The notes: generated by a model not told the origin, from the letters alone. A stretch of 64,000 bases of DNA from Hahella sp. HNIBRBA332 (GCF_030719035.1 NZ_CP132203.1:2666001-2730000); one strand, 5' to 3'. Shown: positions 32,985-43,759, numbered from the stretch's first letter. Numbers and translations: made by a program.

Positions 32985-35900
32985 ATGAAGGACTCCCTAT
33001 CCCAAGATATTCCAGCGGACGCTATCGCCATTGTCGGCATGGCGTGCCGCTTTCCCGGCGCGGACGACATCGAGGGGTTCTGGCGCAACCTGCTAGACGG
33101 CGCCGTCTCCACCACCCGCTTCACCCGTGAGCAACTACTGCAGGCGGGGGTTCCCGCCGCACTGATCGACCACCCGGACTACGTTCCCGTGAAGGGCGTG
33201 GTCAAGGATTACGACAAATTCGACGCCGCTTTCTTCGGTTACACGCCCAGGGAAGCGGAGATGATGGACCCGCAGCATCGCCTGTTTCTGGAAAGTTGCT
33301 GGCGCGCGCTGGAAGACGCCGGCCACACCGGCCAGGGCGAGGAAAACCGCATCGGCGTCTTCGCCGGCGTGGGCATGCCCACCTATATCCTGCGCAATAT
33401 CATTCCGCACCCGCAATACACCGGGCCGGACATGGACTATCAACTGCTGATCGGCAACGACAAGGATTTCGCCGCCACCCGGGTCAGCTACAAAATGGAT
33501 TTGAAGGGCCCCAGCTTCAACGTCAACACCGCCTGCTCCACCTCGCTGGTGGCGGTGCATCTGGCTTGCCAAAGCCTGTTGTCCTGCCAGTGCGATATGG
33601 CCCTGGCCGGCGCCTCCACCCTGCGCGTACCGCAAGAAGAAGGCTACCTGTATCAGGAAGGCGGCATCCCCTCCCCCGACGGCCAATGCCGGGCCTTTGA
33701 CGCCGACGCCCAGGGCGTGGTGGGCGGCAGCGGCGTGGGCGTGGTGTTGCTGCGCCGCCTGGAGGACGCCCTGGAGGATGGCGACGACATTTATGCGGTG
33801 ATTCGCGGCAGCGCCATCAACAACGACGGCGCCGATAAAATCGGCTACACCGCCCCCAGTGTGGACGGCGAGGCGGCGGTAATCGCAGAGGCGCAAGCGC
33901 TGGCGGACATCTCCGCGGACACCATCAGTTACGTGGAGGCCCACGGCACCGGCACGCCCCTGGGCGACCCCATCGAAGTGGCGGCGCTGACCAAAGCCTT
34001 CCGGCTGACCACGGCGCGCAAAGGCTTCTGCGCCCTGGGATCGGTGAAAACCAACTTTGGCCATCTGGACACCGCCGCCGGCATGGCCGGTCTGATCAAG
34101 GCCGCCCTGGCGATCAAGCATGGCAAGATTCCCTCCACCCGCCATTTTCAGCGCCCCAATCCCAAGCTGGATTTGGACAACAGCCCGTTTTTCGTCAACG
34201 CCGACGCCATCGACTGGCCCGCCGATCTCCCCCGGCGCGCTGGCGTCAGCTCGTTCGGCGTCGGCGGCACCAACTCCCATGTAGTATTGGAACAGGCCCC
34301 GGACGCCCGCGTCGACGCCGCTCAAGATTCAGAAGCGGCCCTGCCGCAACTGCTGCTGGTCTCAGCCCGCACGGAGACGGCCCTGAAAAGCGCGCAGGCG
34401 CAATTAAGCGACCATCTGCAAACGCTGCCGGCGCAAGCGCTGCCGGACGTCGCCTTCACCCTGGCCTGCGGGCGTCGACGCCTGGAGCGACGCGCCTATG
34501 CGGTATGCGACGGGGATGCGCTGGCCTTTAACGAAGGCGGAAATCAGGAAGCGCGCCCTATCCACAAGCTGGCGTTTCTGCTCACCGGCCAGGGCTCTCA
34601 ATATGCCGGGATGGCCACATCCCTGTATCGCCGCTACGGCTCATTTCGCCGGGATCTGGACCAATGCGCCGCCCTGTTGCAACCTTTACTGAACATAGAT
34701 ATCCGCTCGCTGCTTTGTGACGACAAGGAAAAAGGCCGCGCCCTGACCCCCACCGCTCTGGCGCAACCGCTGAACTTCGCGCTGGAATACGCCCTGGCGC
34801 GCCTGCTGCAAAGCTGGGGCCTGCAACCTGATGCGTTACTGGGTCACAGTCTGGGCGAATATGTCGCCGCCTGTCTCGCCGGCGTGTTCACCCTGCCGGA
34901 CGCCTTGCGTCTGCTCACTGAGCGCGGCCGCCTGATGCAGAACACCGCCGCCGGCGCCATGCTGGTGGTTTCCCTTGGCGAAGAGGGCGTCATTCCCTAT
35001 CTGCGCGCCCACGCCGGCGACAAAGGCCAGGGCGAGCGTCTGTCCCTGGCGGCGGTCAACAGCCCGGAGTGCTGCACTCTGTCCGGTCCGCCGGCGGCGA
35101 TCGAACAACTGCAGGCGCGCCTGACCGCCGAAGGCGTCACCTGCCAGCGCCTCAACACCAGCGGCGCTTTCCACTCTCCGGCCATGGAGCCGGTAGCCGA
35201 ACCACTGCGGGAACTGTTGCGCGGCATGCGCCTGCAGGCGCCGCAGATTCCCATTGTCAGCAACCTGAGCGGCGACCTGCTGCGCCCGGAACAAGCCATG
35301 GACCCGGACTACTGGGTGCGCCATATGCTGGAGCCGGTGCGCTTCTCCGCCGGCCTGCAGACACTGCGGCGGGAAGGCGTGGACGTGTGCGTGGAAGTGG
35401 GCGCGGGACGCGCGCTCACCGCGCTGGCTCATCAACAGGGCTGGCGTCATGACGCTCTGTCGCTGATTCCGCCTGCGTCACGCCGGGAGCATCCCGAGCG
35501 GCTGCTGCTGGAAACTCTGGGCGAACTCTGGCGTCGCGGTTGCGACCTGGATTGGCGCGCCTACTACGCCGGCGTCATTCATTGCGCCGCGCCAGACGCC
35601 AGTCGTCGTTATCAACGTCTGCATTTACCGGGCTACCCCTTCGCCCGCCAGCGCTACTGGATAGATCCCCCCACTGGTCAGGGGGCCGCGCCGAGCGTCC
35701 GCGTCAACCAGGCGGAGCCGCCGTTACAGGACTGGTTCTATGCCCCGTCCTGGCGTCGTCTGCCTCTGTCCGTCGAACTCTCTGGCCAGACCTCGCCAGC
35801 GCAGTCAGGCGCAGACGCCAGACCCCGTCACTGGCTGGTGATGGTGGACGACGCCCCGCTCGCGCAGGGCTTGCGGGCGGAGATTGAGCGTCGCGGCGAC

Positions 35901-38846
35901 AGTATGACTCAGGTGCGCTCAACCTATGCGCCGCAAGATCGACACATACCAGACGCGCTACAGATAGATCCCGCTCAGGAAGAAGATTTTCAGGCCCTGT
36001 TCGCGCACTTGCAGGCGGACGAACAAGCGCCGGATTTCGTATTGCACGCCTGGGCCTACGCCCCGCACATCGACGCCGTCGACGAACAGGAACGCAGCGA
36101 GAAACTGCTGAACCTGGGTTACAGCAGTCTGATCCGGCTGATACAGCAATTCGATAGGCTGACCTCCCCCATACCCATGCTGTGCGCCGTCACCGCCACC
36201 GCGCAGTCGGTGCTCGGGGACGAAGCGATCACGCCGGAACTGGCGGCGGTCATGGGTCCGATCAAGGTGGCGCCGTTGGAGTACGCCGACCTGCGCAGTC
36301 TGTGCATTGACGTCGTCCCGCCGCAATCGCAAGCCCAGCAGGACGCGCTGTGTCGCGATCTGATCGACCTCGCCCAGCGTCCCGGCGATGAACCCTTGCT
36401 GGCGTTACGCGGCCTGGATCTGACGCAACCGCCCCGCCATCATCGCTGGGTCTGCGAATTCACGCCCACGCCCACCCCGGCGGTCAGCGACCCGCAGCAA
36501 TTACCTTTGCGGGATGACGGCGTGTACCTGATCACCGGCGGCTTGGGCGGCATCGGCCTGCAACTGGCGGAATGCGTAGCGCAGCAATGCCGGGCCAAGC
36601 TGATTCTGGCCGGTCGTCAGCCTGCTCCCGCCTGGAGCGAGGACGCCGACGCCAACCAAGGCGGCCTCATAACGCAATTGCCTGAGCCCACACGCATCGC
36701 CGCCATGGAAAGCGAGCTGAAGAACGAACTGGGGATTCAGACCGTCGACGCCCACCCGGGCCTGCGCGACGACCTGCACGGCCTGTGCTCCGCCTACCTG
36801 GGCCGGTTTATCAGCGCCTTGTGGCGGGACCACCTGGGCGAGAAAGACGCCGTCAGTGTGGACGCGTTCATCAATGTCTGCGGTCTGGACGTCCGTTTCG
36901 ACAAGTTTTTCCGCTGGATGTTCGCCATTCTGGCGCAAGACGGGTTGATCCAGCTGGAAAACGAGCAACTGCGCCTTTTACCCGCTCTGGAGCGACTGCC
37001 GGACTCCGCCGCCTTGCGCGAGGAAGTCAGCCAGCGGCATCCCGGCTTCGCTCCCATGCTGGCGTTCCTGGATCACTGCGTCAGTCACTATCGCCCCGCT
37101 CTCACCGGTGAAGTCGACGCCATCAGCGTGCTATACCCCTCCGGTCAGGGAGACAGGCTGCAGAAAGCCGCAGCGGAGACCGTGGAGCATACGCATCACC
37201 GTCTGTACGGTCTGTTGCTGCAACGCTTGCTGCGTGAACTGCATCAAGCCCGGGCGGCGCAGCCTGACGCCAGACCGTTGCGCATTCTGGAAATCGGCGC
37301 CGGGGCCGGCATTCTTACCGACTGGATCGCTCCCGCTCTGCGTGAAGCGAACGTGGAGTACTGGTTTACTGATATCGGCCGCAGCTTCGTGATAGCGGCG
37401 GAAGAACGCTTTCAGCAAGACCCCGATCTGGCGGGCAAAATGCATTTCGCCAAATTCGACGCCTCACTGCCGCCGGAGAAACAAGGACTCGATCCGCACA
37501 GTTTCGATCTGGTGATAGAGCTGGACGCCGTGCACGCCACCGCGGATCTGCCCGCCACCCTGCGTCAGACCCATCGCCTGCTGGCGCCTGGGGGCCTGTT
37601 GTGCCTGCTGGAGTCCACCCAAACAGAACGCTGGACCAATATGGCCTACGGACTGGCGGCGGGATGGTGGTATTTCGCCGACGGACTGCGGGAAAACTGT
37701 CCGCTCCTGTCCCTGCCGCAATGGCGCGCGTTGCTGGAAGACCTGGGCTATCGGGACGTGCGCGTCTTCCCTGGCGAGGACATGAGGCCGGAGGAAGTCG
37801 ACTGCGGCCTGATATTGGCCGCCGCCGGCGACGCCGACGTGGCGGCGCCGTTCGCCGTGGTCAGCCCTGACGCGGAACGCGGCGACCGCGACCGCAGCGC
37901 CAAACTGCGCCGCCTGCGCAGTCTCGGCGCCCAGGTCATGACCTTACAGACCGACATTGCCGATCTGGCGGCGCTACAGGAGCAACTGACGCAGGCGCAA
38001 CAGCGTTTCGGGCCTGTTAACGGTCTGATTCACTGCGCGGCGGCGGAAAATCGCGGCCCCATTCAGCTCAAGCAACCCGATACCGCCAAGGGCGAATTCG
38101 CCGCCAAGACTCACGGCGTGCGCAACCTGCTGGCGACCTTACCGGTCAAGGACCTGGATTTCGTAGCGCTGTCCTCCTCCACCAGCGCCGTGGCGCCCGG
38201 GGTCGGCGACGCGGAATACTGCGCCTCCAACTCCTGCGTGGACGCCTTCGCCCATCAACTCCGCAGCCAGGGCGTACCTGCCTTGTCCATCAACTGGGAG
38301 CGCTGGCGACAGGTGGGCATGGCCTGCGCCTATGAGGCCCTGTATCGCCAGAAAACCGGACAGGACCCGGAAGGCGGCATGGACCCGGCCACTGGCGCCG
38401 ACGCCTTCCTGCGTATGCTGTCCCAACGCGGCCTCAGTCAGGTGCTGATGTCCCGCCGTCGCATCGACGATCTGTTGCGGGACGCCCGCGGCGTCAACCT
38501 GCAGCGCATCGTCGAACAGAGCCGCCTCGCCCATGCGGCGCAGGACGATCAGGCCGCGGCCGATGCGCCCGCCACCAATCTGGAGCGGGATATCGCCGCC
38601 ATCTGGCGCGAGGTGCTGGGGGTTAAAAGAGTGGGACGCCACGACAATTTCCATGACCTGGGCGGCGACAGTCTCATCGCCATCAAAATGGCGTCGCGAC
38701 TGAAAAGCCGATTCTCTCCCGATATCAGCATGCAGGCCCTGTTCGACTATCCCAGCGTGGCCGCCTTCGCCGAATGGCTGCAGCGCGCCTGCCCGGAAGC
38801 GGTGGACACGGACCTGTCGGAAGAAATGGATGAAGGGGTGCTGTAA
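32985..38846 (+). CDS. Type I PKS module KS-AT-KR with embedded methyltransferase-ACP
   Basis: This is a second reducing PKS module. KS: Cys near 184 in TACSTSL, HGTGTPLGDP, KTNFGH. AT: GHSLGEY near 621, and SGAFHSP near 727 at the specificity site, most like malonyl ATs. The KR structural half lies at about 940-1150 and its NADPH motif TGGLGGIG near 1182. After the second strand (LILAGR) about 400 residues are inserted. They carry methyltransferase motif I (LEIGAGAGILTDW, near 1436), YWFTDIG, AVHATADLP and LLAPGGLL, as in PKS methyltransferases. The KR then resumes near 1640 (SLGAQVMTLQTDIADL), with Ser and YCASN near 1746. ACP Ser is near 1896 in GGDSLIA. The product is a methylated beta-hydroxy unit; alpha-carbon methylation fits the motifs better than O-methylation but is not proven. 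The stop overlaps the next start as TAATG, indicating tight coupling. Confidence 0.94.
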   Translation: MKDSLSQDIPADAIAIVGMACRFPGADDIEGFWRNLLDGAVSTTRFTREQLLQAGVPAALIDHPDYVPVKGVVKDYDKFDAAFFGYTPREAEMMDPQHRLFLESCWRALEDAGHTGQGEENRIGVFAGVGMPTYILRNIIPHPQYTGPDMDYQLLIGNDKDFAATRVSYKMDLKGPSFNVNTACSTSLVAVHLACQSLLSCQCDMALAGASTLRVPQEEGYLYQEGGIPSPDGQCRAFDADAQGVVGGSGVGVVLLRRLEDALEDGDDIYAVIRGSAINNDGADKIGYTAPSVDGEAAVIAEAQALADISADTISYVEAHGTGTPLGDPIEVAALTKAFRLTTARKGFCALGSVKTNFGHLDTAAGMAGLIKAALAIKHGKIPSTRHFQRPNPKLDLDNSPFFVNADAIDWPADLPRRAGVSSFGVGGTNSHVVLEQAPDARVDAAQDSEAALPQLLLVSARTETALKSAQAQLSDHLQTLPAQALPDVAFTLACGRRRLERRAYAVCDGDALAFNEGGNQEARPIHKLAFLLTGQGSQYAGMATSLYRRYGSFRRDLDQCAALLQPLLNIDIRSLLCDDKEKGRALTPTALAQPLNFALEYALARLLQSWGLQPDALLGHSLGEYVAACLAGVFTLPDALRLLTERGRLMQNTAAGAMLVVSLGEEGVIPYLRAHAGDKGQGERLSLAAVNSPECCTLSGPPAAIEQLQARLTAEGVTCQRLNTSGAFHSPAMEPVAEPLRELLRGMRLQAPQIPIVSNLSGDLLRPEQAMDPDYWVRHMLEPVRFSAGLQTLRREGVDVCVEVGAGRALTALAHQQGWRHDALSLIPPASRREHPERLLLETLGELWRRGCDLDWRAYYAGVIHCAAPDASRRYQRLHLPGYPFARQRYWIDPPTGQGAAPSVRVNQAEPPLQDWFYAPSWRRLPLSVELSGQTSPAQSGADARPRHWLVMVDDAPLAQGLRAEIERRGDSMTQVRSTYAPQDRHIPDALQIDPAQEEDFQALFAHLQADEQAPDFVLHAWAYAPHIDAVDEQERSEKLLNLGYSSLIRLIQQFDRLTSPIPMLCAVTATAQSVLGDEAITPELAAVMGPIKVAPLEYADLRSLCIDVVPPQSQAQQDALCRDLIDLAQRPGDEPLLALRGLDLTQPPRHHRWVCEFTPTPTPAVSDPQQLPLRDDGVYLITGGLGGIGLQLAECVAQQCRAKLILAGRQPAPAWSEDADANQGGLITQLPEPTRIAAMESELKNELGIQTVDAHPGLRDDLHGLCSAYLGRFISALWRDHLGEKDAVSVDAFINVCGLDVRFDKFFRWMFAILAQDGLIQLENEQLRLLPALERLPDSAALREEVSQRHPGFAPMLAFLDHCVSHYRPALTGEVDAISVLYPSGQGDRLQKAAAETVEHTHHRLYGLLLQRLLRELHQARAAQPDARPLRILEIGAGAGILTDWIAPALREANVEYWFTDIGRSFVIAAEERFQQDPDLAGKMHFAKFDASLPPEKQGLDPHSFDLVIELDAVHATADLPATLRQTHRLLAPGGLLCLLESTQTERWTNMAYGLAAGWWYFADGLRENCPLLSLPQWRALLEDLGYRDVRVFPGEDMRPEEVDCGLILAAAGDADVAAPFAVVSPDAERGDRDRSAKLRRLRSLGAQVMTLQTDIADLAALQEQLTQAQQRFGPVNGLIHCAAAENRGPIQLKQPDTAKGEFAAKTHGVRNLLATLPVKDLDFVALSSSTSAVAPGVGDAEYCASNSCVDAFAHQLRSQGVPALSINWERWRQVGMACAYEALYRQKTGQDPEGGMDPATGADAFLRMLSQRGLSQVLMSRRRIDDLLRDARGVNLQRIVEQSRLAHAAQDDQAAADAPATNLERDIAAIWREVLGVKRVGRHDNFHDLGGDSLIAIKMASRLKSRFSPDISMQALFDYPSVAAFAEWLQRACPEAVDTDLSEEMDEGVL

Positions 38847-41800
38847 TGGAAGTGTACGCCTTTCTGCGGGAAGTCGAACAAAGCGGCGTGCAGCTTTGGA
38901 ATGATAACGGGCAACTGCGCTACCGGGCCCCGAAAAACGCCATGACGCCGGAGCTGGTCGCCCGCCTCAAGACCATGAAGGAAACCATTCTGCCCCTGCT
39001 GCCCAAGCAGCCGGCGCCGCCGCGTCTGCAGGCGGTGGCCCCGCGCCGGGGCATTCCTCCGCGAGCGCCGGCTTACGCCAAAACCGCGCCCTTGTCCCTG
39101 AATCAAATGGGGCTCTGGTTCGTGATGGCCATGGCGGAGCCGCAGACCGGTCCGGGAGGCGACGCCGCCTGCAATATTCCTGGTGACGCCGCCTGCAATA
39201 TACTTGGCGATGCCGCCTACGATATACCTGGCGATGCCGCCTACAATATTCCCGAAGCATTGCGCCTGGACGGCGTCATCGACGTCAGTCTGCTGCGTCG
39301 CTGCCTGCAACGAATTGCGGACCGCCACGAAGCCCTGCGCGTCAGCTTCATCGACGGACCGGACGGGCCCCGCCAGCACATTGCGGAACAGGCGACCCTA
39401 TCGATGACCCTGGAGGATCTGAGCAGTCTGGAGCCGGGCGCGGCGGAGCGCGCCGCCGCCAAGCTCGCGGATGCGGAGGCCGTGGCTCCCTTTGACCTGA
39501 GCCGCGCCCCCCTGGCCCGGGCGCGTCTGCTGAAACTGGGACCGCAGCGCCACGTCCTGCTGTTCACCCTGCATCACATCATCGCCGACGGCTGGTCCAA
39601 GGGCATTCTCACCCGTGAGCTGATGACGTTTTACGCCGGCGTCGGCGAGCTGCCGCCATTGTCCACCCAATACCCGGATTACGCCTGCTGGCAACAGCAA
39701 AGTTTTTTGCCGGCGGAGCTGCCCCGCTTGCGGGAATACTGGCTGCCGCGCCTGCAGAATCCGCCGCCGCCCCCCGATCTGCCGTATGATCACCCGCGTC
39801 CCCGTCAGCGCAGTTATCGCGGCGCCAGCTATTTCATCACCCTGTCCGCGGACCGGGGCGACGCCCTGCAGACCCTCGCCAGGCAACAGGGGTGCAGCCT
39901 GTTTATGGCGCTGCTGGCGATCTTCAATATGCTGCTGCAGCGCTACAGCGGCGCCAGCGACATAGTGGTGGGCACCCAGGTGGCCAACCGGGAGCGTCCC
40001 GAGCTGGAAAACGTGGTGGGCTTCTTCGTCAACACCCTGGCGCTGCGGGTCGATCTCAGCGGCGTCGCCAATTACGTCGAATTGCTGCAACAGGTGCGGG
40101 AAACCACCCTGGGCGCGTTCGCACATCAGGAAATGCCCTTCGACAAGCTGGTGGAGGCGTTGCAGCCGGAGCGCCGGCCCGGCTACGAGCCCATCGCCCA
40201 GGTCATGTTCCTGCTGCAAAGCGCCCCCATGGAGAGCCTGCGGCTACCGCGCCTCGCCATCGAATCCCTGCCGGTCAACCGGGGCAGCGCCAAGTTCGAC
40301 CTGTCGCTGATCGTCACGGAGACCGATGGCGCCCTGCAATGCGAGTTTGAATACAGCCTCGACCTGTTCGAGTCCGGAACCATCGAGCGCATGGCCCGAC
40401 ACTTCGCCACCCTGGTGGACAGCGTGATCGCCGCGCCGCAAGCCGAGCTGGATCAGCTGACCATGATCGACGCCGAAGACCTGCGCCAGTTACGCGTCTT
40501 CAATGAATACTGGCATGGCTCTCCATCCACTATCGTGCGACCGGTGGAAGAGCCCATTCTCGGAGACGACATCGTCAGTTGCTTCCGTCAGCAGGCGGCC
40601 CGCAACCCGCAGCTGACCGCCGTCATCGCCGACGATGGCGAGTTAAGTTACGCCGAACTGGACCAACGCAGCGACGCGCTGGCGGCGCGTCTGCGTCATC
40701 AGGGAGCCTTGCCGGACCAGCCGGTGGGGCTGTGCGTACGACCCAGTCTCAACCTGATCATCGGCATACTGGGCATATTGAAAAGCGGCGCAGGCTATAT
40801 GCCCATGGACATCGCCCATCCCCGCGCCCGCCTGCAACACCAGATCCGCGACGCCAGACTGAGCCTGATCGTGGTCGACCAGGCCACGCTGAACGCCGCC
40901 CGCTCGACGGTGGCGCCCTATCCCGCCGAACTGATTTGCATCGAGCAGGCCCTGGCCAAACCAGTGGCCGCTCCGACCAACGCCATCGCCATACAACGCA
41001 GCCAACTGGCGTATATCATTTACACCTCCGGCTCCACCGGGGCGCCCAAAGGCAGTCAGGTGGAGCATCACAATGTGCTGAATCTGGTGGAAGGGCTGCG
41101 GGAACTGGTCTATCAGAGCTATCAGGAACCGGTGTGCGTGGCGTTGCTGGCCAACCCCGTGTTCGACGCCTCGGTGCAGCAGATTTTCGCCGCTCTGCTG
41201 CTCGGACATAAGCTGCTGATCGTAGCGCCGGAAAAGCGCCTGGAACCGGCGCGCCTGGCCCAGTGTTTTCTTGATCATAACGTGGCGGTGGCGGACTGCA
41301 CTCCCAGCCTACTGTCGATGATGGTGGCGGACAGGCTGCCGGCGACCTTCGGCTTGCGCCTGGACGCCCTGCTCACCGGCGGCGAACCATTGACCCGTGA
41401 ACTCGCGCAGTCGTTCTATCAGCAAAACGCCAGAGCCACGCTTTTCAACGTCTATGGTCCAACTGAATGCACCGTTGACGTCACTGCGTTGCGGGTTCCC
41501 CGGGAGAATCCGTATCACTTTCCCATCGTTCCCATCGGAACGCCCCTGCCCAACGCGCAGGCGTTCATTCTGGATAAGTTCAGTCAGCCGGTTCCCGTAG
41601 GCGCCCCCGGCCAGATATTCATCGGCGGCGACCCGGTGGGTCGCGGCTATCTGAATCAACCCGCCCTGACCCGGGAAAAGTTCGCCTATTACCCCGAGAT
41701 TTCCGAGCGCCGCCTGTACGCCACCGGCGACTGCGGACGCTGGCTGCAAGACGGCGCCATCCAGTATCTCGGCCGCATGGATCAGCAGATCAAAATCCGC

Positions 41801-43759
41801 GGACACCGGGTGGAGCCGGGAGAAGTCGAGGCGCACCTGCGTCAGCATCCCGCGGTGGCGGAGTCTGCTGCGATCGCTCTGGAAACCGAACCGGGACGCC
41901 ATGAGCTGTCCGCCTATCTCACTCTGCGGGAAGAGGCCCAAGCTCCCGCGGTGGAGGCGCTGCGCGGCTTTCTGCAGGATCGCGTGCCCGACTACATGAT
42001 TCCGACGCGCTGGTCGTTTCTGGCGCAGATGCCGCTCACCGCCAGCAACAAGATCGACCGACGCGCCTTGCCGCAATGCGACGCCACCGCCCCCGGCCAG
42101 GAAAAGCGTCTGCGCCGCGCGCCGGACGGCGCCCGAGAAACCGCATTGGCGCAGGTCTGGAGCCGTGTCCTGAATGTCGCCGATATCAGCGCCCAGGACG
42201 ACTACTTCGCTCTCGGCGGCGACTCTATCAAGGCGCTGCAGATCTCCGCGCGTCTGCGTCAGATCGGCTGGCGCATGGAAGTCAGACAGATTTTCGAATA
42301 CCGCAGCATCGCTGAACTGGCGCCGCAATTACAGGCCATCGTAGAGACCGTCTCCCCCAACGCCGCGCCGGCGGAAGCGCCGCTGACGGCGATCCAGCGC
42401 TGGTTCTTCAGTCATTTTGAAGGCCGTCGCGACCATTACAACCAGGCGATTTTGCTGCGCCCCGCCCGCGAGTTGCAGACAGAGCCACTGCAGCGCAGTC
42501 TGGCCGCACTGCAGCGTCACCATGGCGCGCTGCAACTGGCTTTCCAGGGCGAGCCTGATCAGGTGCGTCAAGTGCGTGTGGAGGTGGATCCCGACAGCTT
42601 ATTGAGCGACATCGACCTGCGCGCCGCCGCAGACCCGAAAGCGGCGATGGAAGCCCATATGGCGGATCTGCAAACCCGCTTCAACCTGCGTAAAGGCGGC
42701 CTCTTCAAAGCGGCGCTGTATCGCCTGCGCGATGGCGGACAACGCCTGTTTCTGGCGGCCCATCATCTGGTCATGGACGCCGTGTCCTGGCGCATTCTGC
42801 TGGAAGACCTTACCCAGGCCTACGAGCAAACCCTGGAGGGAGCCAAGATCACACTGGCTCCGGTGACGGATTTCGTTCAGTGGGCGCAGGCCGTCAACAG
42901 CGGCGCGCCGGCCTTTTCCCAAAAAGAGCTGGAGTACTGGCGACGCCAGGAAGCCCTGCGCGCCGGTCAGTCTATCCCTGCGCGCATGCAAAACCGCGAG
43001 GCCGCCCACCATTACGTGGAAAGTCAGCTTGACGGCGCCGCCACCGCGCAATGGTTGCGCGACGCCAATCAAGGCTATCGCACCCGGGGGGACGAGCTGC
43101 TCATCACCGCCCTGCTGCGTACGTTGGTGCGGCAGGAGCTGGCGCCGCCAAGCCTGCTACTGGAAGGGCATGGCCGGGAAGACCTGGGCGTCGGCCTCGA
43201 TGTCTCCCGCACCCTGGGCTGGTTCACCAGTCTGTACCCCCTCGCCTTCGCGGTGCACGCCGATGACGAGATCGACCGCCAGATCAAAGTGGTGAAAGAG
43301 ACCTTGCGCAACGCGCCGCAACAAGGCGCAGGCTACGGCATTCTTCGCTACGTGCGCGACCAGGAAGATATCGACGGCGACGACGCCATCGCCTTCGCGC
43401 CCTTACCTGTGGTGGCGTTCAACTATCTCGGCCAGTTCGACCGCACTTTCACTGGCGACCTGTTCCAGCTCGCGGAGGAAAACGCAGGGCCGACGCGGGA
43501 CCCGCAGGCGGCGAACCTGCAGGCGCTGGAAGTGGTGGCGCTGGTGCTGGACGGTTGCCTGCAATTGCGCCTGACCGGCTGCGCCGGCTGTTTCAGCGCC
43601 GGCGATCTGGTGATGTTCGCGGAAGCCCTGATGGACGATCTGCGTCGCATCATCCGCCACGCCGCCGGCAAAACCGAAGCGGAGCTGACCCCGGCGGACA
43701 TTGATTATGACGGCTTCAACCTGGAGGAACTGGATGAGTTCATAGACCGGTTGAGTTAA
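38846..43759 (+). CDS. NRPS module TubC docking-C-A(Gln)-PCP-E
   Basis: Residues 1-55 are a TubC docking domain (VQLWNDNGQLRYRAP). The C domain starts normally, then contains four copies of an eight-residue repeat (GDAACNIP-like, residues 105-136) before resuming at EALRLDG. HHIIADGWS is near 244. The A domain (YTSGSTGAPKG near 726) has pocket DAQDLGVVD, the Gln signature. PCP Ser is near 1127 in GGDSIKA, the form that usually precedes an epimerase. The E domain carries HHLVMDAVSWRILLEDL near 1306, FNYLGQF and GYGILRY, so D-Gln should be passed on. The expected residue G in the E motif (DG-VSW) is A here. Translation is coupled to the PKS gene upstream by a TAATG overlap. The 115 bases that follow contain two competing hairpins. 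Confidence 0.95.
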   Translation: MEVYAFLREVEQSGVQLWNDNGQLRYRAPKNAMTPELVARLKTMKETILPLLPKQPAPPRLQAVAPRRGIPPRAPAYAKTAPLSLNQMGLWFVMAMAEPQTGPGGDAACNIPGDAACNILGDAAYDIPGDAAYNIPEALRLDGVIDVSLLRRCLQRIADRHEALRVSFIDGPDGPRQHIAEQATLSMTLEDLSSLEPGAAERAAAKLADAEAVAPFDLSRAPLARARLLKLGPQRHVLLFTLHHIIADGWSKGILTRELMTFYAGVGELPPLSTQYPDYACWQQQSFLPAELPRLREYWLPRLQNPPPPPDLPYDHPRPRQRSYRGASYFITLSADRGDALQTLARQQGCSLFMALLAIFNMLLQRYSGASDIVVGTQVANRERPELENVVGFFVNTLALRVDLSGVANYVELLQQVRETTLGAFAHQEMPFDKLVEALQPERRPGYEPIAQVMFLLQSAPMESLRLPRLAIESLPVNRGSAKFDLSLIVTETDGALQCEFEYSLDLFESGTIERMARHFATLVDSVIAAPQAELDQLTMIDAEDLRQLRVFNEYWHGSPSTIVRPVEEPILGDDIVSCFRQQAARNPQLTAVIADDGELSYAELDQRSDALAARLRHQGALPDQPVGLCVRPSLNLIIGILGILKSGAGYMPMDIAHPRARLQHQIRDARLSLIVVDQATLNAARSTVAPYPAELICIEQALAKPVAAPTNAIAIQRSQLAYIIYTSGSTGAPKGSQVEHHNVLNLVEGLRELVYQSYQEPVCVALLANPVFDASVQQIFAALLLGHKLLIVAPEKRLEPARLAQCFLDHNVAVADCTPSLLSMMVADRLPATFGLRLDALLTGGEPLTRELAQSFYQQNARATLFNVYGPTECTVDVTALRVPRENPYHFPIVPIGTPLPNAQAFILDKFSQPVPVGAPGQIFIGGDPVGRGYLNQPALTREKFAYYPEISERRLYATGDCGRWLQDGAIQYLGRMDQQIKIRGHRVEPGEVEAHLRQHPAVAESAAIALETEPGRHELSAYLTLREEAQAPAVEALRGFLQDRVPDYMIPTRWSFLAQMPLTASNKIDRRALPQCDATAPGQEKRLRRAPDGARETALAQVWSRVLNVADISAQDDYFALGGDSIKALQISARLRQIGWRMEVRQIFEYRSIAELAPQLQAIVETVSPNAAPAEAPLTAIQRWFFSHFEGRRDHYNQAILLRPARELQTEPLQRSLAALQRHHGALQLAFQGEPDQVRQVRVEVDPDSLLSDIDLRAAADPKAAMEAHMADLQTRFNLRKGGLFKAALYRLRDGGQRLFLAAHHLVMDAVSWRILLEDLTQAYEQTLEGAKITLAPVTDFVQWAQAVNSGAPAFSQKELEYWRRQEALRAGQSIPARMQNREAAHHYVESQLDGAATAQWLRDANQGYRTRGDELLITALLRTLVRQELAPPSLLLEGHGREDLGVGLDVSRTLGWFTSLYPLAFAVHADDEIDRQIKVVKETLRNAPQQGAGYGILRYVRDQEDIDGDDAIAFAPLPVVAFNYLGQFDRTFTGDLFQLAEENAGPTRDPQAANLQALEVVALVLDGCLQLRLTGCAGCFSAGDLVMFAEALMDDLRRIIRHAAGKTEAELTPADIDYDGFNLEELDEFIDRLS
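39158..39253 (+). repeat. In-frame 24-base tandem repeat, four copies, inside a C domain
   Basis: Four consecutive 24-base units (39158-39181, 39182-39205, 39206-39229, 39230-39253) encode GDAACNIP, GDAACNIL, GDAAYDIP and GDAAYNIP. The units differ from one another by only a few bases. They lie just before the EALRLDG strand of the condensation domain, where related C domains have a single YNIP-type element. Confidence 0.92.
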
